Source of the DNA: Dichomitus squalens LYAD-421 SS1
Taxonomy: Eukaryota; Basidiomycota; Agaricomycetes; Polyporales; Polyporaceae
Reading direction: 5' to 3'
NCBI RefSeq assembly: GCF_000275845.1
Contig: NW_006766902.1
Location: forward strand, 168,557 to 232,556
Length of the DNA: 64,000 nucleotides
The position numbers and the translations under genes were made by a program. Of this stretch, positions 36,871 to 49,825 are shown one piece after another (position 1 is the first letter of the stretch; every line of letters starts with the position of its first letter). The notes under the pieces are model-generated. The model made no database searches. It saw only the letters and a program-made list of their open reading frames with translations, and was not told the origin of the DNA.

Positions 36871-39318
36871 AATGCGCCCAAGGAAGCCGGGGCGGACGAT
36901 GGTTCGCTGTGCATGTTTACGTCTGCACTGTAGCAATTCAACCGGCCAGAGAATGATGAGGAATAGCGTACGACGGATATGTGATGACTGCGCTTCTCCG
37001 AGGCTATTGAGCTTCCTCCTTACCAACGTCTCCGTCTCCCGCAGAAATCTGCTGACCTGCTTCGACTCGGAAGCGTGTACGCCACATGCTGACGGTTCGT
37101 TCTCTGTCTTCCCTGATATGTGTCATGAGAAGCAGTCATCCATAATCCCGAGGCTTACATCTGCCGACCAACCAAGTAATCACCCAGCCACCAGGACGGC
37201 CATCTGGACCTATGCTCGCTTTCTATGGGGGCAACGCCGTTGAATCCTCTGAGCTTCCGCTAAGCATTCGTCCTCGTCAGTTGCTACATGACGACTGTTG
37301 ATTGCGGGTGCAACGAAGTAGGCAGCGCTGACTGCATCGAAGATAGCGTGAAGGGATGGTAGACGAGAAGCATTTGAATTTTGGCACGCACGAAGTCCCC
37401 CAACTCGCTCCCTGCCCCATTCGATGGATGGCGTAGCACATGAGTCTTGCCCTCGAGGCTGCGTCAGCTGCCGTTGCAAATTCTCACTGCAGACCTTGGC
37501 CTTCGGCTACGGGCTCAAAAGGTGGTACATCGTTTCGTCCAAGGACATCTTTCCAGGTCAGGTGAGGTCGGCCGAAACTTTAGATACAGAGAGCATCGGA
37601 TGATCGTAGACCCCGAAGATCAGAACGGTTCATATAGAGAGCTTTTCGAGTGCGGCGTGTACTTACAGCGAGGGCACACATCTAAACCGACGTTAGGGCC
37701 GAGCGGCGAAGGACGGTCGTTACAGCGCACTGAGAAATGCGGCAATTGTGGTGTACGGAGGCCTGCTCGAACTCGCCGTAGGACCCGACTCATCCGTAAC
37801 GAGGTCTTGGGGTTGCCTGGGCACAGCTGGAGCAAGGTGAGGATAGAAAGAGTAATTTTGAGTCGCAGTATCATGGAGTAATGTCCTTGTCAAAGGATAT
37901 CGCGAGAGGAAGAATGCGTGCCAGGCAAGGCTGAGTAGGAAAGCACATGAGCTGACTGTGTCCGATCTCGTCTGGGAGATCTGCAATCGGGCTCGGATCT
38001 GATGGCTGCCGAGCCGGGTCTGCAGACTGCGCAGACTGCCACCGCACGGCCACAATCCTCATCTCGGCCTATGTTCTTGCACCATCCAGCTCCTTCCGGT
38101 CTCCCACTCGCGACAATGACCCGTCCGTGCCTGTAGAAGCCATTCGGAAAGCAGCGCTAGGCCGAAATCGCAATGGAGCTCGTTTCACTCCGCCCTACTT
38201 CGCAACTACTATCTGATACCCATTGTTCGCCAGGTAACTACCACGAATATCTGGTGCTATCCTGGGGACAGAGCTATGCTATAGCCACAAAGTGACCACC
38301 AACGCAGTAGTTCAATATTGTTTGCGCCATGCAAAGGGCTCCGGAACGGGAATACAAGCATGTTTCGGTTCGTAAAGTTCTATTGATGGCTAGCAGCTGA
38401 CAAGTCGCGGATCGGCTCATACTAGACAGGAGCTGATAGGTACGCAGCAATCTCCTCTGTTGCTTTGCGCTCATTGAATGTGTAAGGAAGCTGCTCCAAG
38501 GACGCCGTCAGGAAGGTGCCCTCAAAAGCTTTTCCTTCGGTCAAGCTTTCGCCGAGATGCAGGCATCCCCGTTACTGTTGTCCACCTGGTAAGTGCCCCT
38601 TGCATTACCTCTGTAGCGCAATCCTATCTCCCCTCCTCTACGACGCGCGGGCATCATTGGAACGTCCAAAGTCTCAGCGGGCGGCGTCAGCCGCTTTGAG
38701 CTGCGACGCACGGATTACACAGGATGTTTCCCGTCGGTCGGTCCAGGTGCGGCTCCCCTGCCCGTATCACACACTCTATCCTACCATTGCTTCGCTGTCA
38801 TTACCCATCTTCCGCAGACCCGCATCATACGCACCAGCCAATGCTGTCTCCGTACCTTGTACGACAAGTTTACGCTCATACGTCCACTTGGCCCAGTAAT
38901 GCTCTGCCAAACCCGTATCGTCGGTGTGTGTCAGTGTATCATCCAATAGATTCGTTTCACAATTGGTTCAGAACCGGCTTTGTAAACGGTCCCATCAATA
39001 TGGGGCCAGGACCAGCTAAGATCTTGGGCTCTGAACTGTTTGCGACAAGACTCGAGTAGACTGCACCAGCCCGCGCCATGGTTGCTTCCATGCTTTGACA
39101 TAGGACGGTACCAATGAATTAGTATCCGTGACTTTTTTCGATTTCGTGGTCTTCGACCCGAGGTCGGAGACGGTGTTGTTTCGGTAGAGTCGTCATAAGT
39201 GCTCCCATTCGAGCGAGGAGGAAGCGCCCGTAAGGGGACCTACTAAAGACCAGTATTCTCCGCGGGCACCGCTTACTTCCTCGACGTCTCCCCCCCTCGC
39301 GCTTCCGCCTTCACCAGT
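36871..39318. other. Long intergenic stretch, no gene seen
   Basis: Nearly 2.5 kb with only short or compositionally poor frames on both strands. A plus frame at 37447-37881 (Arg-rich) and one at 38724-39059 (Pro/His-rich) were examined and show no domain or phased exon partners. No RNA gene or transposon was recognised. Confidence 0.4.
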
Positions 39319-40443
39319 ATGAATCCAGATCACCAGCCGTCTCAACATTCCCAACCCCAGGGCGATCATGGCTCTCAAGACATTGGCACAGTACGGGAAC
39401 TTCTCTGGTTTCATACGATTACTAAATATGTGCATATCACAGTCGACGAGCGACTCCAACGCGCAACCAGTGCAGGGGGCGGCGAATGTGGCGACCGCAT
39501 TCGGACCGAGTCGCGTGGTCGATAGAATGTTCCCAGACATGGGCGTCATGTCTTCCGACCAGGTTATCTTCTATGTCCATCGTCAACATCTCTCTCGCGT
39601 CTCTACCAATGGCTTCGCTGGCTTGCTATCCAGCCTTGCAACTTCGTTGTTCCTGGAAGAACGTGCATCTGTGCTCAACATCGCCTTTCACATCATGTAC
39701 GGTATGCCATGCGCTCATTACAGCCCTCCGCTAGTTGAGATCGAAGCTGCGCTCGACGCCCTCGTGAGGTACGGAGTCAACCCCTATTTCTACGCTTCCC
39801 CCCTCCTTCCTCTATACGAGCTTCTCCTGCTCCACGCACCATATCGACCTATTGAGGCATACGCGCTCGCAGGGAAGTACAGTCTTGAGGAACCGGCAGT
39901 CGCGATCTCGGCGCATCTCCTCGCGTACGACCTTTCCACCCTCTCCGACGATCTGGCCATCAAAATAGGTCCGGTCTACCTCCGTCGTCTTATGGGCCTC
40001 CACCGCGACCGAACGAACGCCCTGAAGGCCATCGTCCTGAGGCCTCTCGAACACCACACACCGACTCTCATGTGTGGTGAGGCTTCACAGGCACAGCTGA
40101 CACAGGCATGGGCGTATGCTGCCGCGGAGTTGGCATGGGACACGCTACCAGGTGAGAGTTTGGTCCTTCGTGCTGCTGCGCGAGGTAGTGGAGCGTCGGG
40201 GGTGCTTACTGCTGATCGACAGGCCTATCTACTAATACGCTGCAAACAACGTTCGAGAAGGCGGCGACCCAGATTACCTGTTTGGAGTGCCAGGCGTTAC
40301 TGCACGCACGAATCCGGGAGGTCTGCCAGCAGTGGTTTGCGGTAAAGGTCCGTCTTTCTCCCGTTCAACCCCGACGGCTAATGGGTAATCCGCAGGACTC
40401 CACGCTACCCTCAGAGGACAATCTGAGCGGATGCACTGGATGA
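39319..40443 (+). CDS. BTB/POZ-domain protein, paralogue A
   Basis: Four exons (39319-39390, then from 39443) encode a BTB-type protein: DQVIFYVHRQHLSRVSTNGFAGLL is the BTB core (V-x-F-x-x-H-x-x-x-L), followed by LNIAFHIMYGMPCAHY, IEAALDALVRYGVNPYF and the helical ALAGKYSLEEPAVAISAHLLAYDLS. The C-terminal part has ITCLECQALLHARIRE, a CxxC pair, and ends DNLSGCTG-stop. Basidiomycetes carry large numbers of such BTB proteins, thought to be adaptors or Cullin-3 substrate receptors; no partner can be named. The paralogue at 42337-43309 shares intron positions and block order and faces this gene. No membrane or signal segment is seen. Confidence 0.82.
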
Positions 40444-42336
40444 TCGGCTGGGATCTGGTTTCCACGTTGACGATCACTGCTTGTCCATGATCCTGACATC
40501 AAGTCGACCGCTCTCGCAAATACTTTCCAGGGCAACTGCTAGATTCCGTCTCGACTCCCTACCCCTCATTCTATACCGAGGTTCTTCACCTACGTTTAGA
40601 TATACCACGCGATATACCAGTGATATCATTGGATCAGTGCAATAGCAGCAGTGGGCCATCTGCATTCCGTTCGGGTCAGACATAACTCGTTCTCGTGCGA
40701 GCTAAGCGTCCCTGTCTGTGTTAGACTATGCCGACGATTACGAACGTCAGGAAGGCTCATACAAGACGCCATTATAAGGAGCGGAGCCCGGGATTCGGCG
40801 TAGTGCGTCATGGCATTCACGCGTCGTTGATAGCGATAGACTACACCCAGTATACAACCTTCGAATGAGAGGCAAACTCAATTTACACTGTTATATGACG
40901 TGTATATGCCAGCATAGGTGTATTGGGGACTGTTCGTCAAAAGATCGTAAAATCGGAGGTCTCTTGGGTCTCTAGCTGCAAGCAGTGACGATCATTAGAT
41001 GCATGCGACGTGTGTCAAGTTCGGGTCGCCGTTGGATCTCGAATTGGCGCTACCACGTGTCATTTATGCTTTGCGAAGGCTGCTCCTGCAACGACTCGCA
41101 CTCCGATCCGGCCCTATCTTTGTGCACATGGAATCCCTCTCATCCATGCTAATCCCATCCGGTCTCGGGGGAGCCTAGGCGCCGCAACAGTCTAGTCTCT
41201 TTCCCATCCGTTCTGGCGTCTTCAGACAGTACCTGAGAGTCCTCTAGTATCTTGCAGGCTATGAAATGGATGATGGGTCATCGTTAATCGCAAGACAGGT
41301 AATGGCCGAGTAAGGTGAATGAACATCAATGTTCATGAATTTCTGACTGCTGACGAAGCCTGTAATATTGTGCTCGCGCTCGCCTCTACGGACCGCGATC
41401 TGCCTCTCGTTCCCGATGCAGGTATCTGCCGCCGGACGTTTCTTCTCCCTCCTTGCTCTCCTGCTCGCCGGAGTCTCCGACATCTCGCAATGCTCCAGAA
41501 AGTGCCCGCTTTTCAGTGCTTTGGCCAACGCCCTGCCCGTGAGGTGATGATATCATGTTCCTCCCGGTGCACTGGCAACACCAATCTTTGTTCATCGTGG
41601 ACTTCGTGATCGACAATATAATGCATGTATTAATCCGCAGCGTGGCTGCGATGCGGAGACCCTGAGACCAACGAACACTGGCAGTACACCGACATGGATC
41701 AGCTTGAGTAATGAACACCGAGGTGGTATCATGCTGTAAGATCGAGCTCGGTCAGCGAGAGCTGCACAGTCATGGTCGCGATGCATGAAGTTCATAGCGA
41801 AATAATCGACACTTAAGCGATACGCGGTTGCGAGCCGAATTGAGCAGGCTTTCACCCGTAGTCAATGGGGTTAGAAGGTGGGACGTTTTGTTATTAAACG
41901 GGCGCTAGGTGAGCGGTTGGGCTCGGCCCGCACTGCCGTCCACTGCTCGGAGATACACGTTGTACGATGCGTGTTTCCCAGGAGAAGACACTTCGCCCCT
42001 AAAGCCAATGCGAGATCACAACGCGCTCTGGCCATCTTCGACATGTTTACCACCCACATAGATCTGACTCGCCGCTTTAGGCACATGGGAACGTAGTCAA
42101 TATGATACAGGTATAGAGTGTAGTGAACATAGTACGGCAGGGTCCCCAAAATCAGAGGAAAATAGACACACATACTGATACAGCAGAGGTTTCATTCCGG
42201 GAGTCGCCAGAGCCGGTATGCAACATGCATGACCCCGCGACAAGCCGGCTGTCGTGAATGTAGGATGATGAATGCGCGAATGGAGTCCGATGGTCGCCGG
42301 ACGGGCCTGCCTGGAAGAAGCAAGACGATGACGAAC
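40444..42336. other. Gap between convergent BTB paralogues
   Basis: About 1.9 kb with no recognisable gene. If the paralogues arose by inverted duplication, this is the spacer; I saw no long inverted repeat extending outside the coding regions. Confidence 0.45.
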
Positions 42337-43309
42337 TTAGATAGTGCTCTGTAAGAAGCAAATGATGCCGTGAGCTGAGCACGAATATAACAGCTACCGG
42401 GTGGAAAGCACGGACCCTCACGGAAGACCACTCGTACATCGCTTCCTGTATCCCGTTGTGAAGCATCTCTCGGCAGTCGCGGCACTTGATCAACGTTCCA
42501 TTCTTCTCGAATGCCGACTGCAACGCGCATGGTGACATGCCTGTGAGAAACAATACAGTGTTCAGCGATCTGCGCCATGCCAAACCAAGGGGGAAACGGG
42601 AATCACTTGGTAACGCCTCCCACACGATCTCCGCAGCAGCATATGCCCAGGCCTGCGTCAGCTGCCATTGCGTGTCTTCCGTGCACTCGTTCGTCCTGGG
42701 ATGCATAGTCGGGAGCCTCAAGACGATGTTCCTCAGCGCATTCCTGCGATGCGCGTGCAATTCGAACAGTCGGCGAATGTAAATAGGGCCCATCTCGATA
42801 GAGAGCTCGTCGGAGAGCATCGAGGTGTCATATGCGAGCAGATGCGAGGAAACTGCAACAGCAAGCTCCTCAAGCCCATAATGACCCGCGAGTGCGTATA
42901 CCTCGATCGAACGGTGCGGGGCATAAGCGAGAATGAGTTGATACAGTGAAAGAAAGGGCGCAGCGAGCTTCTGAACGGAGATGCCATACTTGGTGAGCGC
43001 GGCGACTGCATCCACTATGTCCTCGAGAGCGGGAACGAGCTGGGCGCAAGGAAAGCCGTACATGATGCGTAGGGCAAGGTCGATGCATGTTCCTGACTCT
43101 GGCACGTGGATGGCGTCAGATGTGTCGAATAGAAGGCCGCCAAACGAGTTGCTAGATGCATGGGATAGACGACGGCGGTGGGTATAGAACGCTACCTTAT
43201 CTGCGGTAATGAGGACCAAATCAGGAAGGGTTCCTGCGGCCTCGTGTGAAGGTCCGAAAGGACTTTGCGTCGGGACCTTCGGCGCCGAGTCTTTGATCGC
43301 GATAGTCAT
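42337..43309 (-). CDS. BTB/POZ-domain protein, paralogue B
   Basis: The start MTIAIKDSAPKVPTQSP leads to DLVLITADKVAFYTHRRRLSHASSNSFGGLL, the BTB core. It is followed by IDLALRIMYGFPCAQL, IVDAVAALTKYGISVQKLA, YALAGHYGLEELAVAVSSHLLAYDTS, QLTQAWAYAAAEIVWEALP and, after an intron near 42540-42605, SAFEKNGTLIKCRDCREML. A last intron (GTCCGT to CAG) leads to a very short end, WSSVRSTI-stop. Block order and intron positions match paralogue A; this copy has a shorter N-terminus and tail. The CxxC pair (CRDC) is kept. The ATG at 43309 is preferred because the frame upstream has no other ATG in good position. Confidence 0.82.
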
Positions 43310-46033
43310 CGTCAAGAATGCCTAAAGGCGGTGTAACAAGAAAGCTGCATGAGCGAAGAGCAGATCAAGAGGAGAGGCCATGAAAGAGGATACCGTTTCA
43401 ATGGCATAGAACAGCTGGTGCCAACGAATTATCTCGGAAGATTGGCAATGACGGGGGATAGACCAGGAGTTGGTCTGAGTCGGCGCACTACGCCAGGTGC
43501 AGAACCTGCTAAGCTGCGCACCTCCACCCCGCGAGGCCCAGACGACGAAAATAATCATTTCCTGATACAGTTCATTGGCACTGGAGCGTTCAGTCGAGCG
43601 GGGGCCTGCTATTATACTCGAGAGACGGGCACGACAAAACGGGATCTGGAATAGACAACGCGGGACGCGGAGGTTGAGAGATGGGGGAAAGGAATCGTAC
43701 TCTTCCTGGGGTGATGGAAATGGCATGCTTGAAGGACGATGCCGAATTGAGAACGGCATTGATGAAGTCAAAGTCGTTCAGGTGTGAGACGTCGAGGGAG
43801 TCCATCGTACTGAGGGAGCCTGGGAGGGCGGAGTAGGAGAGGGGGTGAGGCAGAATGTGCTTCGGCTTCGCTTATAAGGAGACAGCGGCCAGCACGCACT
43901 AGGCATCCTCGGGCGTCTCTCTGCCCGGACCTACCGTACTTCCGGCGCTAACCTTGCTCCTCACTGTCGGCCTAGGGAACTCGAGGCTTCGCCGCCTTGT
44001 ACGGTTTTGTCTTCACTGTTAGGCAGTCAGTCTCTCCCCCTCAGCTTCAGAGCTGCGGGTGACGAATCTGGACTGGGTCTGCCACGGACGCACTCGGCAG
44101 CCTGCTTAAAGTTCATTCCAACGCCCGGACCTCGGCATGGGTTTCCTGAATAGGACGCAGTGCTGCAAGGTAGGCCCGTTTGCTGCTACGCTGTGGTGAA
44201 ATGTGGTCGCCAGTATCAATATGCCGTCATCCGACGCTTCCTTCCAAGGACACGTAAGCGATGTATATATCTGCATAAAGGCCCAAATGAGGACATAAAT
44301 CAGCCACCTGGGTCAGTAATGTCGTTGACGGATCCCGGAATGAAGTACTCCATCATGTCGGGTCCGGAAAGCCTGCGGGCCTAAGTGATTATGATACAGA
44401 GCCATGTTCACGCGTCAAGGGCTATGTCCGATAGGTATCCTAGCTATCTATACCTAATAAAACGAGATGTTTGCGCAATATCCCTCGACTGCTTCTTTCT
44501 GCAGTGCATATTTGGGGTCCATCCTAATTCTCCGGCATAATGGCCACTCTGGACGCATTCGCACGGGCAGGTAGTCCTCTGAAGCTTCGTTTCGAGTACT
44601 CACATAATATCGTCACTGTCCGAGTTCTTCTAGAGTGATGGGGTCGCCATCTCCGCCTCCCTCTTTCGCTGATCACGCTAGCTTCCGTTGATGCGTCCGC
44701 GCCCTGTGATCTCCTCACACCGTCAATTGTAAATACCAGTTATGCGCCCCAAATGCAAGTGGGTGGAGTACAAGAAAGGTTGCGAATATCGAGCGAAGGG
44801 CATTGGGACAAGATGCGAAGTCCAGATAATGACAAATGTCAGCTTGACTGTGCGAGCGGCTCGAAATAGTTCGACAATAGGAATGGGATGTCATGAGGAA
44901 CATCAGCCTCGAGGTGGCACCATCGGACACCGCGACCACTGATCTTGTCGCCGTGCCCGAGGCTGCGTTATCAGTCTCCCGCCTGACGGTACGATCACAT
45001 AGTCAAGCTGAACCTCTGGGAGAACAAGGACCTCGGAGCTGCCATGGAGCACGTTCATGGAGCTTTGGCATGAACAGATCGGATACTCTTGCCCTTGCGC
45101 AAGCCAACCCAAGAATTCAAACGAGCGCGGACGTAAGACGGCTTCTGTCAACATATACAGTTAGAGCGGTCTCCTGGCGAGCGGCTTGTGGAAGGTACGC
45201 AGAGGCGTGGTGGAAGCTGTCTTAGCACATTGTGAGCCAAAGCGAGGGAGTATCAAGGGCACCATCACGTCAGCGTCGGCACACGTTGATGACAGGTAGG
45301 AAGCCGTACGTTCACCTGACGACAGATGGTCCATGGTATTCTATAGCATCAGAGGCCCGACGAGGATCGAGGGGAGGAGCCTAGTCATCAGGCTGTGGGA
45401 GTTCATCAGCTTGGAAGGACGGTGAGCTGGAAATGCGGCGATAAGATGTCAAGTATTTGTGTCGATAAGGGTAGGAGCCAATCTCGACTCTAGAGAGCTC
45501 AATGCTGGCGAGAAGCGTGGCAAATAAGGACACACCTCAGTGCCCGATTACCTTTCGTGATGTCCTCGATGATGGCATCCAATCAGGTAGCAATGGACGG
45601 CTGGACAACCGCCGCCAATATTTCCTATGGGGTACAAAGGGTGAGCGATATGCAGTCTTACAGCAATGGGGTCTGTGCGTCTTATATCCCAGCCAAAAGA
45701 TGCCAGGTTCCACCACCTCCGGGGACGGGGCGCCCGTCATGTCATGATCTGTGTTCAGACGACTGAAAAACTTGCTGATCAAACGTGGTGGATGAAAGTC
45801 TGATGACATAATGAGCCTCGTTTGGGGGTTCGGGCGCATGAATCAAGACTTCGTCAAGATCGCCATTAGTAGAAAGTTCGGAGACTATATGTCTGAAGCG
45901 TGTCCATCGTCAAACTCATTGGACGAGCGAGCGCAGTCGAGAACGACGAGGCTTAGTATTAGGTGGGTAACACAGGAAGGCATAATGTGAAAGGGATATA
46001 GTACAGGAAATTATCGGTTTTATGCACGTACAA
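43310..46033. other. Long intergenic stretch, no gene seen
   Basis: Starts with the promoter of BTB paralogue B (C/T-rich when read on the minus strand near 43700-43870). Elsewhere only short frames occur; the minus frame 45537-45839 was considered but has no recognisable domain. Confidence 0.4.
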
Positions 46034-49000
46034 TCACGGTGTTTGTTTGCTCTGCGCTTGCCTCGCCTGCTGGAACATGTGCGGTATGGGGCCAGGAAGT
46101 GCGGCATCCGGAGGCGATATGCCGACCTGCAAGCATGCGGTCACGAGAGTCATGCGAATATCCGCCCACTCCCTCCGTTGATCTAAAGTATGTGGCGGAC
46201 CTGGAGTGAGTTATGACAACCTCTGTTGTAGGATGAACATACCTGCGCTTGGCCAGAACAACATCAAGTACTCCGTACGCTTGCAGAAGATCTTTGACGC
46301 CTCCAGAGCCACGATGAGCGTCGGGTCAGACTCCCATAGCACCAGCGCCCTGGATTTGTGAGCAAATGTTCGTGACGATAATGCAGGAAAAGAAATGTAC
46401 TTGATAACATGTGACATAAACCAGTATATCATCAGGGGCTTCCGATAATCGAGAGCCGGCGACTGGATTCCTTCAGTCAAGCTCTTCCACACGTACTCTG
46501 CCATGCATATTCGGTGACGCACTACTCATCGTGCAGATGATGAGAATCCATGAACAAGGTCATACTGAACACCTCTCACGCCAAGCTTCAGCTTTGTCCC
46601 TATAGAACAATTGGCTGCTATTTCTACATTCTTACATTCAGCATTTCGGGTTTCGGTAGCAGGGAAGGAGCGCGACATTGGTACTCACGTTGTGATTCGT
46701 GGGATATATCTCTGGAACTCGTGCGAAATGCACATCCGACAGCTAAACAGCAGCTCGCGCGCCTGGAAGCCAAATTTTCGCTCCAGCTCGCACGTATGCT
46801 GCCCGAGCGCGGTATCGATAGCGTCGATTTCCAGCCACGCCTGCATCGCGAAATGCGCGCGCTCCGCATCGCTCATCGTGAGGTCCGCTCGCTTCCGCGC
46901 GCAGCTGTGCAGGAGGACCATCGAGCGCAGGTAGAGAGTCCAAACGTTGTTTGCATACACAGGCGCGCCGTGCATGGCAAGGGACTCCCCAGGGAACAGC
47001 AGCGCGTACTGCAACTACGAATTAGCGGATGGCGCTCGGATGCGCACGAGCGCAAGTTGTCACTTACGTTGTCAGGGTCCTTGATCCACAACTTCTGCTT
47101 GTCGATGTCCGCCGCGATGTTATCCACAGAGTTGTACGCGTTGAGGCTCGCGGTGACCATGACAGTAGCCCAGACGAGGCGACGGCACTCCTCCTTCCTG
47201 AACTCTCCTTCGGATATGTTCTCCGGCCAGATGAGCGTCCCACCCCACGCCGGCGCGATCCCGCTCACGCCTGGCCAGCTCATTTCGAGCGTCAAGGACG
47301 CGCAGTTGCAATTAGGGAGAAGTGGCGTACTTGAGAGACCGGGTGTCATGTTACCTGGGACGATGGACTGCACAAGATGTGGAGGGGGTACGATAGGCTG
47401 TGCATCGTGGTGAAATCCCGACTGGAGAGGGGAGGCACCGCTGAGCTGCGCAAAGAATTCAGGGGTGTGGGCGCCTGTGTGGAATTGCATTTTGTCGTTG
47501 GGAGCTATCTTGTTGATAGATGCCGTGAGCCCAGTTGCGTTGAGAGAGGCCACAGACGGTCGTTCTGAGGTATGAGTACCTTTGATGTCAGCATCTAGAG
47601 TCGTGAGAGAGAACAAGCGTATCAAGGAGTCCAGGAGAAGCAGCGATGAACGGTGCCGTGTAGCCGACCGCATTGGATGACACTGGAGTTCGAAGTAGAC
47701 GATAAGCTACGAGCGGAACTGGTGAGATTACGAGGAAGATCCTCCTAAGCGTTCAGAGTGCTTACCCATGCTGCTTGAATCAGCTCCACATTGACCCAAC
47801 CCGACGCCATACTGGCCTGGAGCAGACTATGCGCAGTTTCGATGAGCTTGAGAGCTTTAGCGCGGCCCGCGGAGCCCCTCTCTGCCTCGGAGCTCTGGGA
47901 GAAGATGCCAATAGCCAAGGCGCTGATGACGAGACTGGGCTGCATGGTCCCTCGGGTTGTTGGGTTCAAGAGCGTCTCGAAGAACCGAGGTATATGGATG
48001 AAGCTAACCCAGTCGATGGACGCATGGAACAGCGCCCGAAGATCTGAAAGAACGCGCAAGACGGTGGCTGGACGTTGCTCAGGGACAAAGGGCATAGCAT
48101 CTGTTGACTCGAAGTCGGTTGAGTAAAAGGTGAGCAGCACGTCCCACCAGGTGTCGCGCGTGAATTGAAGACTTGGACGAGCGGGGATGTTCTGCTCGAT
48201 CTCCTGGGCATACCGCTCAAGCTCGAACACCGTCCCTGCGTTTGGGTCATCTAAGTCTACCAGAGGGAACGGGTCGTAGTCTTCTGGATCCTACGTAAGC
48301 GGGTTTGGTAAGCGCGCGCTCTGAGTGTATCGCAAGTGGCACATACCCCAGGTTCTGATGACGGCCAGATGGAGCTTTCGTAGGAAATATTCAAATGGGT
48401 AGCGGCCGCGTCTTCGCCACTCGCGCCACCAGAGTCGTGATCAGGACTAGAACTACCTGAATCCCTGCCGTCGTCGACATCGCTTGAGCATCTCCTTCGT
48501 TTGGACCGGCGTGATGCGGCTGGACGGAACCGTATCCCAGGGCCTTTATCTTGTCCCCGACGGATCGGTTGCGCATCGTAAGAGCACTCTCCCGGAAACT
48601 CCGGGGGGCGTTTGTGGCAGTTAGAGCAAATCGGCTTTGCGCCGTCGCACCGCGTTTTACGAACACGACTAATACCGCAAAATTGTGAGTGGGTGCTGCG
48701 AGGTCCGTACAAGATAACTGACGCATTCGACTGGTGTCCTCACTTACCATTGATTGCACGCAACGTAGACGCGGGCTCGAGGTTGACCGCGCGCAGTCAG
48801 AGGCTGGTTAGCGTCAAGAGCAATTGTGGGCCTGATTCTTTTGCGAGGGACATGGGGATCCAAGACTTGTGTCGGAGAGGACGCGTTGTACCCGTCGGTG
48901 GTCCGAGACGTGTGACTGGATGCGGAGGGTGAAGTCAAAGATGAAGATGAAGGAGGTACCACAAAGTGGGGGCTGTGCTGCCCTTCACTGGGCGCCGAGG

Positions 49001-49115
49001 AAGATCCACTGACGCCGGGTAACGGTGTGTTCGGCGTTGTGTGATCGAAAGGCGAGCCATTCACAGATGACTCCTGTATAAGACAGTCCAGCCAGGCAAG
49101 AGGTTCGTCCAGCAT
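46034..49115 (-). CDS. Zn2Cys6 fungal transcription factor
   Basis: The N-terminus MLDEPLAWLDCLIQ and a Ser/Pro-rich stretch precede the zinc cluster: ARVYVACNQC, an intron splitting the second Cys codon (near 48676-48750), then RVRKTRCDGAKPICSNCHKR and GECSYD. All six zinc-binding Cys are present (spacing 2-6-6-2-10). A basic, disordered linker follows (ASRRSKRRRCSS). The regulatory half runs from FELERYAQEIEQNIPARPSL through WWDVLLTFYST, FHASIDWVSFIHIPRFFETL, HSLLQASMASGWVNVELIQAAW, EECRRLVWATVMVTASLNAY and LYLRSMVLLHSCARKRADL, like a fungal-specific transcription factor domain. The gene ends AQSKQTP-stop at 46034. The targets are unknown. Its neighbour on the same strand is the secreted protease, but the 0.7 kb between them argues for separate promoters. 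Confidence 0.87.
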
Positions 49116-49825
49116 AGTGGGGGGCAGACGTCGAAGCGGGAGAAAAGGGGCGAGAAATAGGGCTATTGACCAGTTGCGTCAGCTTATCGACCCCGACGAG
49201 GTGGCTTGAATGTAGTATATTGCTGTACGTATATAGTGTCGCAGACCCTAAGTATATAGCCACATGCCGGTCTGAACGCTACTCCAAGTGGGATATCATC
49301 GTCATCGTTATCATCATCACCAGCGACCGTGGGAAGGACTGTCGAATGGATGCCGAACAACGAACACACCACCGTGACCACCACCGTCGGTCTCACGACT
49401 ATGGGCCATGGCTACTGTGAATGTCGAGGACTCGAAAACAAGCCTCTGAAGACCTTCGGCGATTCCGGGTCTTACGTGAGATGTCTTCCTCCGCCCCTAA
49501 AATAAATAACGAGCGCCTTGCCGGTAGCTACCGTTGAGAACTTGAAGTGCAGGACGGCTACAGTGCCACATTTAGCACCGCTGGTAGTGGCAGCGTGTAG
49601 CTAGTACAGCGCGCGGAAGCTTTGAGGCAACCTGTGGCGCGAGCCGGACGCCAACCGCTGACTGTTAAACACGTATGTCATGCACAGCACCCAGAGGAGT
49701 GATCTGCTTGAAGCGAATAAGGATAGCGATTGGGGTCTGGTGCTAATAACAATACAGTGAAGACAACGTGCATGAAAATCTGCGTAGATGGGCACCACCG
49801 CGAGGAGCATTTAGGAGGCCCGTTT
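49116..49825. other. Intergenic stretch, tandem genes
   Basis: 3' side of the protease meets the promoter of the zinc-cluster factor (both minus). An AT-rich run with GTATATAG-like words lies near 49225-49260. A short ATCATCATC-type microsatellite is at about 49300-49320. Confidence 0.5.

Noticed and set aside
36871..39060. Frames 37447-37881 and 38724-39059 as genes
   Set aside because: They show low-complexity Arg- or Pro/His-rich composition, no domain and no phased splice partners.
46550..47413. 287-codon plus-strand frame
   Set aside because: It lies opposite the transcription factor domain of the minus-strand zinc-cluster gene and has no domain of its own.
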